This document shows, in pieces, positions 40,306-48,589 of a stretch of DNA of 64,000 nt. The number at the start of each line of letters is the position of its first letter. Positions within the stretch are counted from its first letter, which is position 1. The DNA is taken from positions 1,128,587 to 1,192,586 of the forward strand of contig NZ_CP054051.1 of the NCBI RefSeq assembly GCF_013372265.1, written 5' to 3'. This stretch comes from Aliarcobacter cibarius (GTDB lineage: Bacteria > Campylobacterota > Campylobacteria > Campylobacterales > Arcobacteraceae). The notes beneath the pieces are model-generated. The model ran no database searches, was not told where the DNA came from, and was given only the letters and a program-made list of their open reading frames with translations. Both the position numbers and the translations under genes were made by a program.

Positions 40306-41523
40306 TTACTTTTTATGTTGGATTAGTACTCTATATGGATTATATGCTTGGTTATATTTAAAAAGAGAATAGATAATAGATGCTAATTTTTTAGCAATAA
40401 TTATCAATGCTTCTTTTTTGGATTTACCAGATGATACTTTGTCTCTAAAAAGTTTATGAAGTTCGTTATTATGTCTAACAGCTGATACTGCTGCCATATA
40501 AAGAGCATGTTTAGCTATGGGTATTCCTCTTTTAGCTAAAGTTCCAGTTGATAAAGATTTACCTGATTGATATAAAGTTGGATATAGACCTAAAAAACCT
40601 ATGAAAGCTTTAGCTGATTCAAATCTTCTAAGGTCTCCACATTCTCCTAATATTGCTGTAACAGTTTTATTAGATACTCCAGGAATTGATTTAAGATTTT
40701 CAATATTACTTGAATCATCATCAAGTTGATTGTCTATAAGAATTTGAATTTGTTCTTCAACTTCATCTCTTTCTTGAATATAAAGCTCTAATATCTTAAT
40801 ATTAGTCTTGATCATTAAAGCTCTAGATTCATTTGCACGACCTGTATAAATAGAAGATTTAGCAAGTTCTATAAGATATTTTGCTTTTTCAAGATTAAAG
40901 CTATTACCTTTGATATGTCGAAAAATCTTAGTTAGCTTTTCTGGCGTAGCTTTTGAAATATCCATTGCGGTTGGGTAAGATTTAATGATCGCTATTGCAG
41001 TTTTGGTAAAGATATTTGGAAATACTTTTTCAATCTCTGGATTAACAGTAGCAACAACAGTTGTTATCTCTCTTTTAATAGTTTTTATTTTATCATCTAA
41101 TGATTTTTTTAATCGATTTAAAACTTTTAAATTGTGATAATCTTCATTGCTAATATAACTAGCTTTGTATTTACCACTAGCAAGTAATTCAGCAATAACA
41201 TAAGCATCTATTGAATCATTTTTAATCTTTTTAAGAGTAGAGAAATCTCTATACTTAGAAGTTTGATAAGAATTTAAAAGTATTACTTTATAATCTGCAT
41301 CAGTAATATAACTATAGAAATTTTCACTAAATGCTCCAGTTGATTCTATACCAATAATAAAGTCATTCATATCTAATGATAGTTCAGCTAATCGTTTGAG
41401 TAGTTCTCTTAATCCTAATATATCACTATAAATCCAAAAAGGTTTGCAAGCTAACTCTTTTGCATCATCTAAAATACAAACATAGTGTTTGTCTTTAGCA
41501 ATATCAACTCCAACATAATACAT
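40306..41523 (-). CDS. IS110-family DEDD transposase
   Basis: This 405-residue recombinase has the RuvC-like acidic residues in GVDIAKDKHYV (Asp7), GIESTGAFSENF (Glu near 63) and KNDSIDAYVIAELL (Asp pair near 103-106). The C-terminal Tnp_IS116/IS110 domain contains SIPGVSNKTVTAILGECGD and the serine region LYQSGKS. The frame is complete. IS110 recombinases use an RNA from the element's own non-coding end to choose target and donor. Confidence 0.94.
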   Translation of the reverse strand: MYYVGVDIAKDKHYVCILDDAKELACKPFWIYSDILGLRELLKRLAELSLDMNDFIIGIESTGAFSENFYSYITDADYKVILLNSYQTSKYRDFSTLKKIKNDSIDAYVIAELLASGKYKASYISNEDYHNLKVLNRLKKSLDDKIKTIKREITTVVATVNPEIEKVFPNIFTKTAIAIIKSYPTAMDISKATPEKLTKIFRHIKGNSFNLEKAKYLIELAKSSIYTGRANESRALMIKTNIKILELYIQERDEVEEQIQILIDNQLDDDSSNIENLKSIPGVSNKTVTAILGECGDLRRFESAKAFIGFLGLYPTLYQSGKSLSTGTLAKRGIPIAKHALYMAAVSAVRHNNELHKLFRDKVSSGKSKKEALIIIAKKLASIIYSLFKYNQAYNPYRVLIQHKK

Positions 41524-41763
41524 AATAATCCTCCATAATGTGATAGTTTAAAATCTCATAGCTTCGTGTTATAACAGGTAGAAAATATTTTTCTCCCGAG
41601 CATCCTATAGATGATTTAATAAAGCTAACACAAGACGTTTTATATGTAGGTATTTAAATCCTAAAAGGAAAAAAACTTGTTTATTATTAGCCTTTGTGAG
41701 AGCTATGAGTTTCATAGAACTTCAATCAATATTTTAAACTTTGATTGATAAATGTATTATACG
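41524..41763 (-). ncRNA. Candidate IS110 bridge RNA region
   Basis: This is the non-coding end upstream of the transposase, where IS110-group elements encode their bridge RNA. It contains several hairpins: ATCAATCAA/TTGATTGA, CTATGA/TCATAG and GTGTTA/TAACAC. In the last large loop the minus strand reads TATAGGATG (41601-41609), nine bases identical to the element's own right terminus next to the core (40134-40142). That is what a donor-guide should look like. Exact RNA ends cannot be set by eye. Confidence 0.5.
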
Positions 41764-42421
41764 AAGGTTTAATATCTTCTTTTGGAAGTATGAGTTGTAG
41801 TTGTAACCCTGCTGCAACAAGGGCTACAGGAACAGTAGTAATTGCAAAAATTTCTAAAACTTTAGCAATAGTTGGATGAAATTCTACCCCTACAAAAAAT
41901 AGAGCAATAATCAAACATAAAAATGGAGGGAAAGTAAGCACTTTTATAGTTATCAATTTAAATGTAACTTTTGTTTTACTAGTATAAATTGATACAATAA
42001 ATGTACCATATACCGCAAAAGCTAAGAAAGTTCCAAATTGGTCATATATTAGTAAATAAGGCATAAAATCTTGGCCTACTAAATAAGTGCTAAGCATAGG
42101 AATACCTAAAAATGAGCTATTTGTTAAAATAGCAACAAGCATTAAAGCTCCCGTTACTTCTTTACTAAAGTTAAATAACTTTGATAAAAAAAGTATTAAA
42201 AATGCACTTAGAGTCATTACAATCCAAGCAATAATCGCAGGAATCATAAGTTCTAAGGAAAAGTTAATTTTTGGAGTTTGTAAAAGTACAATTGCAGGAA
42301 AAGAAACATACAATACAAATTTATTTAAAGCTATTGCACCATCTTTTTGTATTATTCTAAAACGGTTTAAAATATATCCTAAAAAAAGTGAAAATAAAAC
42401 TAAAACTATATTTTCCATATT

Positions 42422-42793
42422 TTACTCGCAAATTTTATTTTCACACGAATTTTCAGAAGTTATCTCACCAAACTCTTTTACATAATCTATACCCCATTTA
42501 TGCATCTCTTCTAGTACAGGTTTTAAATTTTTTCCACAAGAAGTTAAACTATAAACAACTTTTGGTGGAATTTGTGGAAACACTTCTCTATGAATGATAT
42601 TTTTCTCTTCTAACTCTTTTAATTTTATAGTTAAAGTTTTTTGTGTTATTTCATTTATTATTTCATGAAGTTCTTTAAATCTCTTTTCACCATCAAGGAG
42701 ATGCCAAATAATTGCTAATTTCCATCTATCATTGAAAATATCAAGAGTTACAGCTACGCTACATCGGTACTCTTTATCATTTATATAATACAT
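42422..42793 (-). CDS. HxlR-family redox-type regulator
   Basis: This 123-residue winged-helix regulator has Cys11 in EYRCSVAVTLDIFNDRWK, the position of the sensing cysteine in quinone- and diamide-responsive HxlR proteins. The HTH region is RFKELHEIINEITQKTLTIKL. Additional Cys residues lie near the C-terminus. It is divergent from mdaB, and its stop lies three bases before the AEC permease start, so it is probably co-transcribed with that gene. Confidence 0.88.
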   Translation of the reverse strand: MYYINDKEYRCSVAVTLDIFNDRWKLAIIWHLLDGEKRFKELHEIINEITQKTLTIKLKELEEKNIIHREVFPQIPPKVVYSLTSCGKNLKPVLEEMHKWGIDYVKEFGEITSENSCENKICE

Positions 42794-42820
42794 AATTTAT
42801 TCCTTAAATTTTGAAAAAAT

Positions 42821-42826
42821 ATTATA
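42821..42826 (-). promoter_or_regulatory. -10 element of the hxlR promoter
   Basis: A TATAAT hexamer on the minus strand lies 27 bases before the hxlR start. Its expected -35 zone (about 42844-42849) touches the palindrome at 42848-42866. Confidence 0.55.
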
Positions 42827-42847
42827 ACAAAAAGAATATTAATTTCT

Positions 42848-42866
42848 TTTACTTACCTAAAGTAAA
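42848..42866. promoter_or_regulatory. Likely HxlR operator
   Basis: TTTACTTACCTAAAGTAAA is a perfect inverted repeat with 7-bp arms around ACCTA. It contains TACT-N7-AGTA, the spacing I recall for YodB-type HxlR operators. It lies between the hxlR -10 (42821-42826) and the mdaB -10 (42894-42899), so one dimer could repress both directions. Confidence 0.6.
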
Positions 42867-42893
42867 GCAAGGGGAAATTAAGTTTATGAAATA

Positions 42894-42899
42894 TATAAT
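42894..42899 (+). promoter_or_regulatory. -10 element of the mdaB promoter
   Basis: A TATAAT hexamer lies 26 bases before the mdaB start, with the TACTAGGAG ribosome binding site in between. No clear -35 box is seen; the palindrome lies just upstream. Confidence 0.55.
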
Positions 42900-42925
42900 T
42901 TTCTAATATTTTACTAGGAGCTATA

Positions 42926-43513
42926 ATGAAAAAAGTTTTAATAATTAATGGTCACCAATATTATGATGTAGTAGCAAAAGGGGAATTAACTCGAAGCTAT
43001 ATAGATAGAGCAACAAAATTCTTTTTAGAAAATGGTTTTGAAGTAAAACACACAGAGATTGAAAAAGGTTATAACATAGAAGAAGAGTGTCAAAAATTTG
43101 AGTGGGCTGATGCAGTTTTACTTCAATATCCAGTATATTGGATGGGAGTTCCTTGGATTACAAAAAAATATTTTGATGAAACTTTTACTCAAGGAAGACA
43201 TTATGAAAGCGATGGAAGAAGTAGAAGTGATGTTTCTAAAACTTACGGAAGTGGAGGACTTTTAAAAGGTAAAAAATATATGTTAAGTATAACTTACAAT
43301 TGTCCAACAACAGAATTTAGTAATCCTAAAAGTTTTTTTGATGGACTATCTTTAGATGAGGCAAATGTTGCTACTCATAAAACTTTCCAATTTGTTGGTT
43401 TTGAACCTTTAAAAACTTATTCAGTTCATGATATTTTCAAAGGAGATTTAGATTTAACTAAAGAGTTAGAAAAATTTGAGAATACTTTAAAAGAAAATTT
43501 TTTACAAAAATAA
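42926..43513 (+). CDS. mdaB: MdaB-type NADPH:quinone reductase
   Basis: This 195-residue flavodoxin-fold enzyme has the start KKVLIINGHQYYDVVAKGEL and the MdaB segments LQYPVYWMGVPWITKKYFDE and GLLKGKKYMLSITYNCPTTEF. It reduces quinones by two electrons and so avoids semiquinone radicals. It is first in an operon with the old yellow enzyme and the nitroreductase, behind the HxlR-controlled promoter. Confidence 0.92.
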   Translation: MKKVLIINGHQYYDVVAKGELTRSYIDRATKFFLENGFEVKHTEIEKGYNIEEECQKFEWADAVLLQYPVYWMGVPWITKKYFDETFTQGRHYESDGRSRSDVSKTYGSGGLLKGKKYMLSITYNCPTTEFSNPKSFFDGLSLDEANVATHKTFQFVGFEPLKTYSVHDIFKGDLDLTKELEKFENTLKENFLQK

Positions 43514-43544
43514 TATAAATATTAGTATATAAAAGGAAGTAAAA

Positions 43545-44573
43545 ATGAGCTTATTATTACAAAGTGGTAAAATAGGGAATTTAGATCTAAAAAATAGAGT
43601 TGTAATGCCTCCTATGTGTATGTATAAAAGTGATAATAGTGGAGAATTAAAAGATTTTCATTATTTTCATTATATTTCAAGAGCAGCTTCTGATGTTGGT
43701 TTAGTTATTGTTGAAGCAACAGCGGTTGAACCAAAAGGAAGAATTTCAAATTTTGATTTAGGACTTTGGGATGACTCTTTAATTGAAAATCATAAAAAAA
43801 TGAATCAGAAGTTACACTTATTTGGTGCAAAAAGCGCAATTCAAATTGCTCATGCAGGAAGAAAATCAGAAGTAAATGATGATATTTGTATTGCTCCAAG
43901 TTCAATTGCTTTTAGTCAATTGGCTCCTTACAAAACGCCAATAGAGTTAACACTTGAAGAGATAAAAAATGTAAAAGAGTTGTTTGTAAATGCTGCAATT
44001 AGGGCTCAAAAAGCAGATTATGATTCGGTAGAACTTCATGCTGCTCATGGATACTTATTATGCGAATTTTTATCACCACTAACAAACCATAGAACAGATA
44101 TTTATGGTGGAAGTTTAGAAAATAGATGTAAATTAGTTATTGAAATTGCACAAGAGATAAAAAATAGGGTAAAATTACCTCTTATTGTTAGAATTAGTGC
44201 TGATGAGTGGATGCAAAATGGTTGGAATGTAAATGATTCTATCTATTTAAGTAAAGAGTTAGAAAAGGTTGGTGTTGATTCAATTCATGTTTCAAGTGGT
44301 GGAAATATGGAAAAAATAGATAAAGCTCCAAAAATAGAACCTTTTTATCAAGCAAACTGGGCTAAAGCGATTAAAAAATCTGTTAATATTCCTGTGATTG
44401 CAGTTGGGTTAATAACTACTGGAAAAGATGGTGAATATCTACTTGAAAATGAATTTTGTGATTTTGTAGCTTATGGAAGAGAGTTACTTAAAAATCCAAA
44501 TCTTGTTTTTTATGCAGCAAATGAATTAAATGAAAAAGACAAGATAAATAGCTCATATATAAGAGCATTTTAA
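43545..44573 (+). CDS. Old yellow enzyme family NADPH dehydrogenase (NamA/YqjM-like)
   Basis: This 342-residue TIM-barrel flavoprotein reduces activated double bonds in enals, enones and similar electrophiles. It shows the YqjM-type residues: Cys in VVMPPMCMYKSD (flavin-tuning Cys near residue 25), QIAHAGRKSE (His), HAAHGYLLCEFLSPLTNHRTD (His pair) and FVAYGRELLKNPNLVF near the C-terminus. It is the second gene of the mdaB operon. Confidence 0.93.
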   Translation: MSLLLQSGKIGNLDLKNRVVMPPMCMYKSDNSGELKDFHYFHYISRAASDVGLVIVEATAVEPKGRISNFDLGLWDDSLIENHKKMNQKLHLFGAKSAIQIAHAGRKSEVNDDICIAPSSIAFSQLAPYKTPIELTLEEIKNVKELFVNAAIRAQKADYDSVELHAAHGYLLCEFLSPLTNHRTDIYGGSLENRCKLVIEIAQEIKNRVKLPLIVRISADEWMQNGWNVNDSIYLSKELEKVGVDSIHVSSGGNMEKIDKAPKIEPFYQANWAKAIKKSVNIPVIAVGLITTGKDGEYLLENEFCDFVAYGRELLKNPNLVFYAANELNEKDKINSSYIRAF

Positions 44574-44607
44574 AATAAAAAATTAATTAATAAATAAGGA
44601 GAAGATT

Positions 44608-45243
44608 ATGGAAAAAACATTTATTGAAGCTATGGATTTTAGACACGCTTGTAAAGTATTTGATGATACAAAAAAAATTAGCGAAGAAGATATGAAGTAT
44701 ATTTTAGAGGTTGGAAGAAAATCTCCTAGCTCTTTTGGGCAAGAACCGTGGAAGTTTTTAGTTATTACAAATGAAGAATTAAAAGCTAAAATTAGACCAT
44801 TTTGCTGGGATCAAGTACAAGTTACTTCATGTTCTCATTTAGTTGTTATTTTAGCGGCAATTGAGAGTGTTAAACCAGAGAGTGGAGTTCCTGCAAAAAG
44901 ATTTGCGAGAAGAGAAATGCCTCAAGATAAAAAAGATTTTTATAATAATTTATATAAAAACCATTTAACAGTAACAAATGTTTTACAAAATGATGAACAA
45001 GTTTTTGCATGGACTGCTAGACAGACATATATTCCAATGGCAAATATGATGACAGCAGCTGCTATTAGAGGAATTGATTCTTGTCCAATTGAAGGTTTTG
45101 AAAGAGAAAATGTAGAAAAAGTTTTAAACTTAGATACATCAAAATATAGATTAAGTGTTGTTGTTCCTTTTGGATATAGAATAAATCCACAATCTACTCA
45201 AATGAGATTACCATTTGATGAAGTAGTTGAATATATCAAATAA
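44608..45243 (+). CDS. NfsB-like nitroreductase family protein
   Basis: This 211-residue FMN-dependent reductase has the start FIEAMDFRHACKVFDDTKKI and the FMN-binding segments RKSPSSFGQEPWKFLVI and ARQTYIPMANMMTAAAIRGI. GFERENVEKVL follows. Its likely substrates are nitroaromatics or quinones. It is third in the mdaB operon; no clear terminator follows in the 121-base gap before the repeat protein. Confidence 0.92.
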   Translation: MEKTFIEAMDFRHACKVFDDTKKISEEDMKYILEVGRKSPSSFGQEPWKFLVITNEELKAKIRPFCWDQVQVTSCSHLVVILAAIESVKPESGVPAKRFARREMPQDKKDFYNNLYKNHLTVTNVLQNDEQVFAWTARQTYIPMANMMTAAAIRGIDSCPIEGFERENVEKVLNLDTSKYRLSVVVPFGYRINPQSTQMRLPFDEVVEYIK

Positions 45244-45364
45244 CATAAGATAAAAATTATTTTTTGATAAAAAATTAATAATATAGAGTATTTAAAAGGT
45301 TATAAAAATATAAGAAAAATTGTGATATTATCGGGAATATATAATTTGAAAAAGGTCAACGAAG

Positions 45365-46858
45365 ATGAATCTTGGAGAAATTGAAGCTTGGTTAAAAGAG
45401 CACTCAATAAATAACTATATAATTTCTGATGATTATCAAGTCTCTGTACAAGGAAATGTTAACTTAAATGATAAGTTAAAGGGACAAAATTTACCTATAG
45501 TTTTTGATAGAATTGAAGGATATTTTGATATTAGTAACAATAACTTAACATCTCTAGTGGGTTGTCCAAAAGTTGTTGCAAGAGATTTCAACTGCTCAAA
45601 AAACAAACTTACTTCACTTTTTGACTGTCCAGTTGAAGTAGGGGAGTTTGATTGCTCACATAACTTATTAAAAAATTTATCTTATGGACCTAAAGAGGTA
45701 AAAGGTAATTATAATTGTTCATTTAATGAGTTAACTTCTATAAAAGCAAGCCCTAGAACTGTTAAGGGCTTTTTTAAATGTAATGATAATAAATTAGTTT
45801 CTTTAGATGGTGGACCAAAAAATATTGATGATAATTTTGATTGTTCACATAACTTTATAGAAAGATTAACTGGTGGGCCAATTACTGTAAAAGGTGATTA
45901 CCTTTGTCATGGAAATAAACTTAGTGACTTAGATGGTATTGCTGATGAGATTATGGGAGATTTGGTTACTGATGTTAAGTTAAATAATCTTTCGTCTAAA
46001 TTCAATGAAGAAGATCAAAGTTTAAGGTATAAAGGTAGTGCAGTTATTGCACATATTTATAAACCAGTTGTATCTTTAGTAAACAATGAAGATATAATAA
46101 CTTGGTTAAATAGATACGATATCAAAAATTATACGATTTTAAGTGATGGTTCCGTTGATGTTTCTGGAGATGTAAGACTTTCTGGAAGATTACCAAATTT
46201 ATATAAACTGCCTTTAAAATTCAATGTTATTGATGGAGATTTTGATATTAGTGAAAATGAGTTAGTTTCTCTTGAAGGTAGTCCTGTAAAAGTAAATGGA
46301 AGTTTTCTAGCACATAAAAATGAGTTAAATTCTCTTAGAGGTGGACCAAAAGAGGTAAAAGGAAGTTTTATTATTTTACATAACAATATTACATCTTTAC
46401 AAAATTCTCCTACAACTGTAAAAGGTGATTTTATTTGCTCTCATAATCCATTAAGATCTTTAGAAGGTATAAACACAGTTTTTGGATATGTATTCACTGG
46501 AGTTTATATAGCTAGACTAAAATGTCAAAAATATAATTATAAAGGTGTAACAACTTACAAATATCCAGGTGATTCTGTTATGAAGTATCTTGATGAAGAG
46601 TATATATCTTTAACAGAAGAAGAAAAAGCATTTGAAGCTACTAAAAAGAACTTAGAAAAAGTTATTAAAAAAATGTTGAATGCAAATACTTTGACAAAAG
46701 AGATGGTTACAGACCAACTTATAAAAAATCTTACGAAATATCAACTAGATCAATTAAAAACTAAAGTTTTATGGATAAAAAATCCACCAAATGAAGAGAA
46801 TAGTGACGGTATAAGCGAAGATGAGATTATGAAATTAGCTTTTGAAAAAGAGTTATAA
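45365..46858 (+). CDS. Repeat protein with two leucine-rich-like modules
   Basis: This 497-residue protein of unknown function has no signal peptide. It consists of two homologous modules. Each begins with about 50 residues of the pattern WL-x-I-NY-x-I-x-D-x-V-x-V-x-G-x-V (residues 9 and about 247). Short repeats of about 20 residues follow, of the form FxCSxNxLxSLxGGPxxVxG: some seven in the first module and four in the second. The last 90 residues are helical and charged. The repeats would form a solenoid suited to protein binding. It appears to be cytoplasmic and monocistronic. Confidence 0.75.
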   Translation: MNLGEIEAWLKEHSINNYIISDDYQVSVQGNVNLNDKLKGQNLPIVFDRIEGYFDISNNNLTSLVGCPKVVARDFNCSKNKLTSLFDCPVEVGEFDCSHNLLKNLSYGPKEVKGNYNCSFNELTSIKASPRTVKGFFKCNDNKLVSLDGGPKNIDDNFDCSHNFIERLTGGPITVKGDYLCHGNKLSDLDGIADEIMGDLVTDVKLNNLSSKFNEEDQSLRYKGSAVIAHIYKPVVSLVNNEDIITWLNRYDIKNYTILSDGSVDVSGDVRLSGRLPNLYKLPLKFNVIDGDFDISENELVSLEGSPVKVNGSFLAHKNELNSLRGGPKEVKGSFIILHNNITSLQNSPTTVKGDFICSHNPLRSLEGINTVFGYVFTGVYIARLKCQKYNYKGVTTYKYPGDSVMKYLDEEYISLTEEEKAFEATKKNLEKVIKKMLNANTLTKEMVTDQLIKNLTKYQLDQLKTKVLWIKNPPNEENSDGISEDEIMKLAFEKEL

Positions 46859-46953
46859 TTTCACTCTTAAGATAGAAAAACTTTTTTTTGGATATAATCC
46901 TTAAAATTTTAAAAATCAATCAAAAAATAATATAAATATGGAGTTGTTATAAG

Positions 46954-48546
46954 ATGGTTCAAACAGTTAATTTAAAAAAAGCATTTGGTGCAAGAGTACT
47001 TTTCTCTGAAATTAATTTAAAGCTCGATTCTGGAAAAAGATATGGTTTAATCGGGGCAAATGGAGCTGGAAAAACTACTTTTTTAAAAATTCTTTCAGGA
47101 CAAGAAGAAGCTACTGAAGGTGAAGTGCAAATTCAAAATGGAAAAAAAGTAGGAGTTTTATCTCAAAATCAATTTGCATATGAGAATTTTACTATCTTTG
47201 ATGCAGTTTTGATTGGAAATAAAAGATTATATGATACAGTAAAAGAAAAAGAAGAGCTTTATATGAGCCCTGAATTTACTGATGAAGTTAATAATAGATT
47301 AGCAGAATTAGAGATTATTTGTTGTGAAGAAGATCCAACTTATGAATACGATATTAAAATTACAAAAATTCTTGAAGATTTAGGATTTCCATCTTCAACT
47401 CACCAAAATTTAATGAGTACTTTAACAGGTGGTGATAAAGTTAAAGTTCTTTTAGCACAAGTTCTTTTCCCAAGACCTGATATTTTATTCCTAGATGAGC
47501 CTACGAACAATCTTGATATAGATACTATTGGTTGGTTAGAAAATCAACTTCAACATCATGATGGAACGATGGTAGTTATCTCTCACGATAGACACTTCTT
47601 AAATGCAGTTTGTACAAATATTTTAGATGTTGATTTCAAAAAAATTAGAGAGTTTAGTGGAACATATGATGATTGGTATATTGCTTCTACATTAATTGCA
47701 AAACAACAACAAGCTGATGTTAATAAAAAACAAAAAGAGAAAGAAGAACTTGAGAAATTTATTGCTAGATTTAGTGCAAATGCTTCGAAAGCAAAACAAG
47801 CAACTTCAAGACAAAAACAGTTAGATAAATTAGATATTCAAGCAATTGAAGTATCAAGTAGAAGAGATCCTTCTATTATTTTCAGACAAAAAAGAGAAGT
47901 AGGAAAAGAGTTATTAAGTGTAAAAAACATTTGTAAATCTTACGGAGATAAAGTTGTATTAAAAGATGTTTCATTTACATTAGAAAAAGGTGATAAAATT
48001 GCTCTAATAGGACCAAATGGAGTTGGAAAAACAACACTTTGTGAAATTTTAATGGATAATTTAAAAGCTGATAGTGGAGAAGTTTTATGGGGTGCAACTA
48101 TTCAAAACTCTTATTTCCCACAAAATACAACAGACATTATAAATGGTGATTTTACTTTATATGACTGGTTAAGAGGTTTTGATAGAGAAGCTGATATTGG
48201 TGAAATTAGAAATTGTTTAGGAAGAATGCTATTCAACGGTCAAGAACAAGAAAAAAAAGTAGATTCTTGTTCAGGAGGAGAAAAGCATAGAATGATGTTA
48301 TCTAAAATCATGCTAGAACAAGGAAACTTCTTAGTTTTAGATGAACCTACAAACCATCTTGATTTAGAGGCTATTATTGCATTAGGAGAAGGATTACATC
48401 AATATGCAGGTTCTGTTATTTGTGTATCTCACGATAGAGAGTTACTAGATGCTTATGCAAATAGAATAATAGAAATTCAACCAGATGGAACTATCATTGA
48501 CTTTAAAGGTAGTTATGAGGAGTTTATGGAGACAAAAGTTTCATAA
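46954..48546 (+). CDS. ABC-F family ATPase (YbiT-like)
   Basis: This 530-residue protein has two ABC domains and no membrane segments. Walker A motifs are GANGAGKTT (near residue 38) and GPNGVGKTT (near residue 355), with the signatures LTGGDKVKVLLAQ and CSGGEKHRMMLSK. An arm/linker is rich in Lys and Gln (residues 250-290). ABC-F proteins act on ribosomes or stalled translation. The opening MVQTVNLKKAFGARVLF is typical of the YbiT branch. Confidence 0.93.
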   Translation: MVQTVNLKKAFGARVLFSEINLKLDSGKRYGLIGANGAGKTTFLKILSGQEEATEGEVQIQNGKKVGVLSQNQFAYENFTIFDAVLIGNKRLYDTVKEKEELYMSPEFTDEVNNRLAELEIICCEEDPTYEYDIKITKILEDLGFPSSTHQNLMSTLTGGDKVKVLLAQVLFPRPDILFLDEPTNNLDIDTIGWLENQLQHHDGTMVVISHDRHFLNAVCTNILDVDFKKIREFSGTYDDWYIASTLIAKQQQADVNKKQKEKEELEKFIARFSANASKAKQATSRQKQLDKLDIQAIEVSSRRDPSIIFRQKREVGKELLSVKNICKSYGDKVVLKDVSFTLEKGDKIALIGPNGVGKTTLCEILMDNLKADSGEVLWGATIQNSYFPQNTTDIINGDFTLYDWLRGFDREADIGEIRNCLGRMLFNGQEQEKKVDSCSGGEKHRMMLSKIMLEQGNFLVLDEPTNHLDLEAIIALGEGLHQYAGSVICVSHDRELLDAYANRIIEIQPDGTIIDFKGSYEEFMETKVS

Positions 48547-48556
48547 ACTCTTAATA

Positions 48557-48586
48557 TATAAAGTAAGTTTTAAAACTTACTTTATA
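48557..48586. terminator. Bidirectional terminator between the ABC-F gene and argC
   Basis: A perfect 30-base palindrome, with arms TATAAAGTAAGTTTT (48557-48571) and AAAACTTACTTTATA (48572-48586), lies in the 43-base gap between convergent genes. Confidence 0.8.
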
Positions 48587-48589
48587 AAA

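Larger units (their letters stand above)
40133..41763 (-). mobile_element. IS110-family insertion sequence
   Basis: This element of about 1.63 kb was placed by restoring the permease reading frame; the dinucleotide TT (minus strand) is present at both junctions and probably is the recombination core. There are no terminal inverted repeats, as expected for IS110. Imperfect inverted copies of a 32-base segment lie inside (40259-40290 and 41691-41722, starting AAGTTCTATGAAA on opposite strands). Non-coding stretches of about 170 and 240 bases flank the transposase. Confidence 0.85.
39883..42418 (-). pseudogene. AEC-family permease gene split by an IS110 element
   Basis: The N-terminal part (42418 down to about 41766, some 215 residues) starts MENIVLVLFSLFLGYILNRF and runs to LPKEDIKP. 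The C-terminal part (40130 down to 39883) resumes with SVALIVKLIFAPIVAI and ends in KTFII. Joining them at a shared TT gives KPFSVALIVKLIFAP, the normal spacing in auxin-efflux-carrier-type proteins, and a total near 300 residues. The insertion truncates the protein after about eight helices. The gene lies just behind hxlR and was probably co-transcribed with it. Confidence 0.87.

Noticed and set aside
45365-46858. Tandem repeats read as a possible CRISPR or DNA repeat array
   Set aside because: The periodicity is at protein level with degenerate DNA sequence; repeats encode a leucine-rich-like solenoid and there are no constant direct repeats with spacers.
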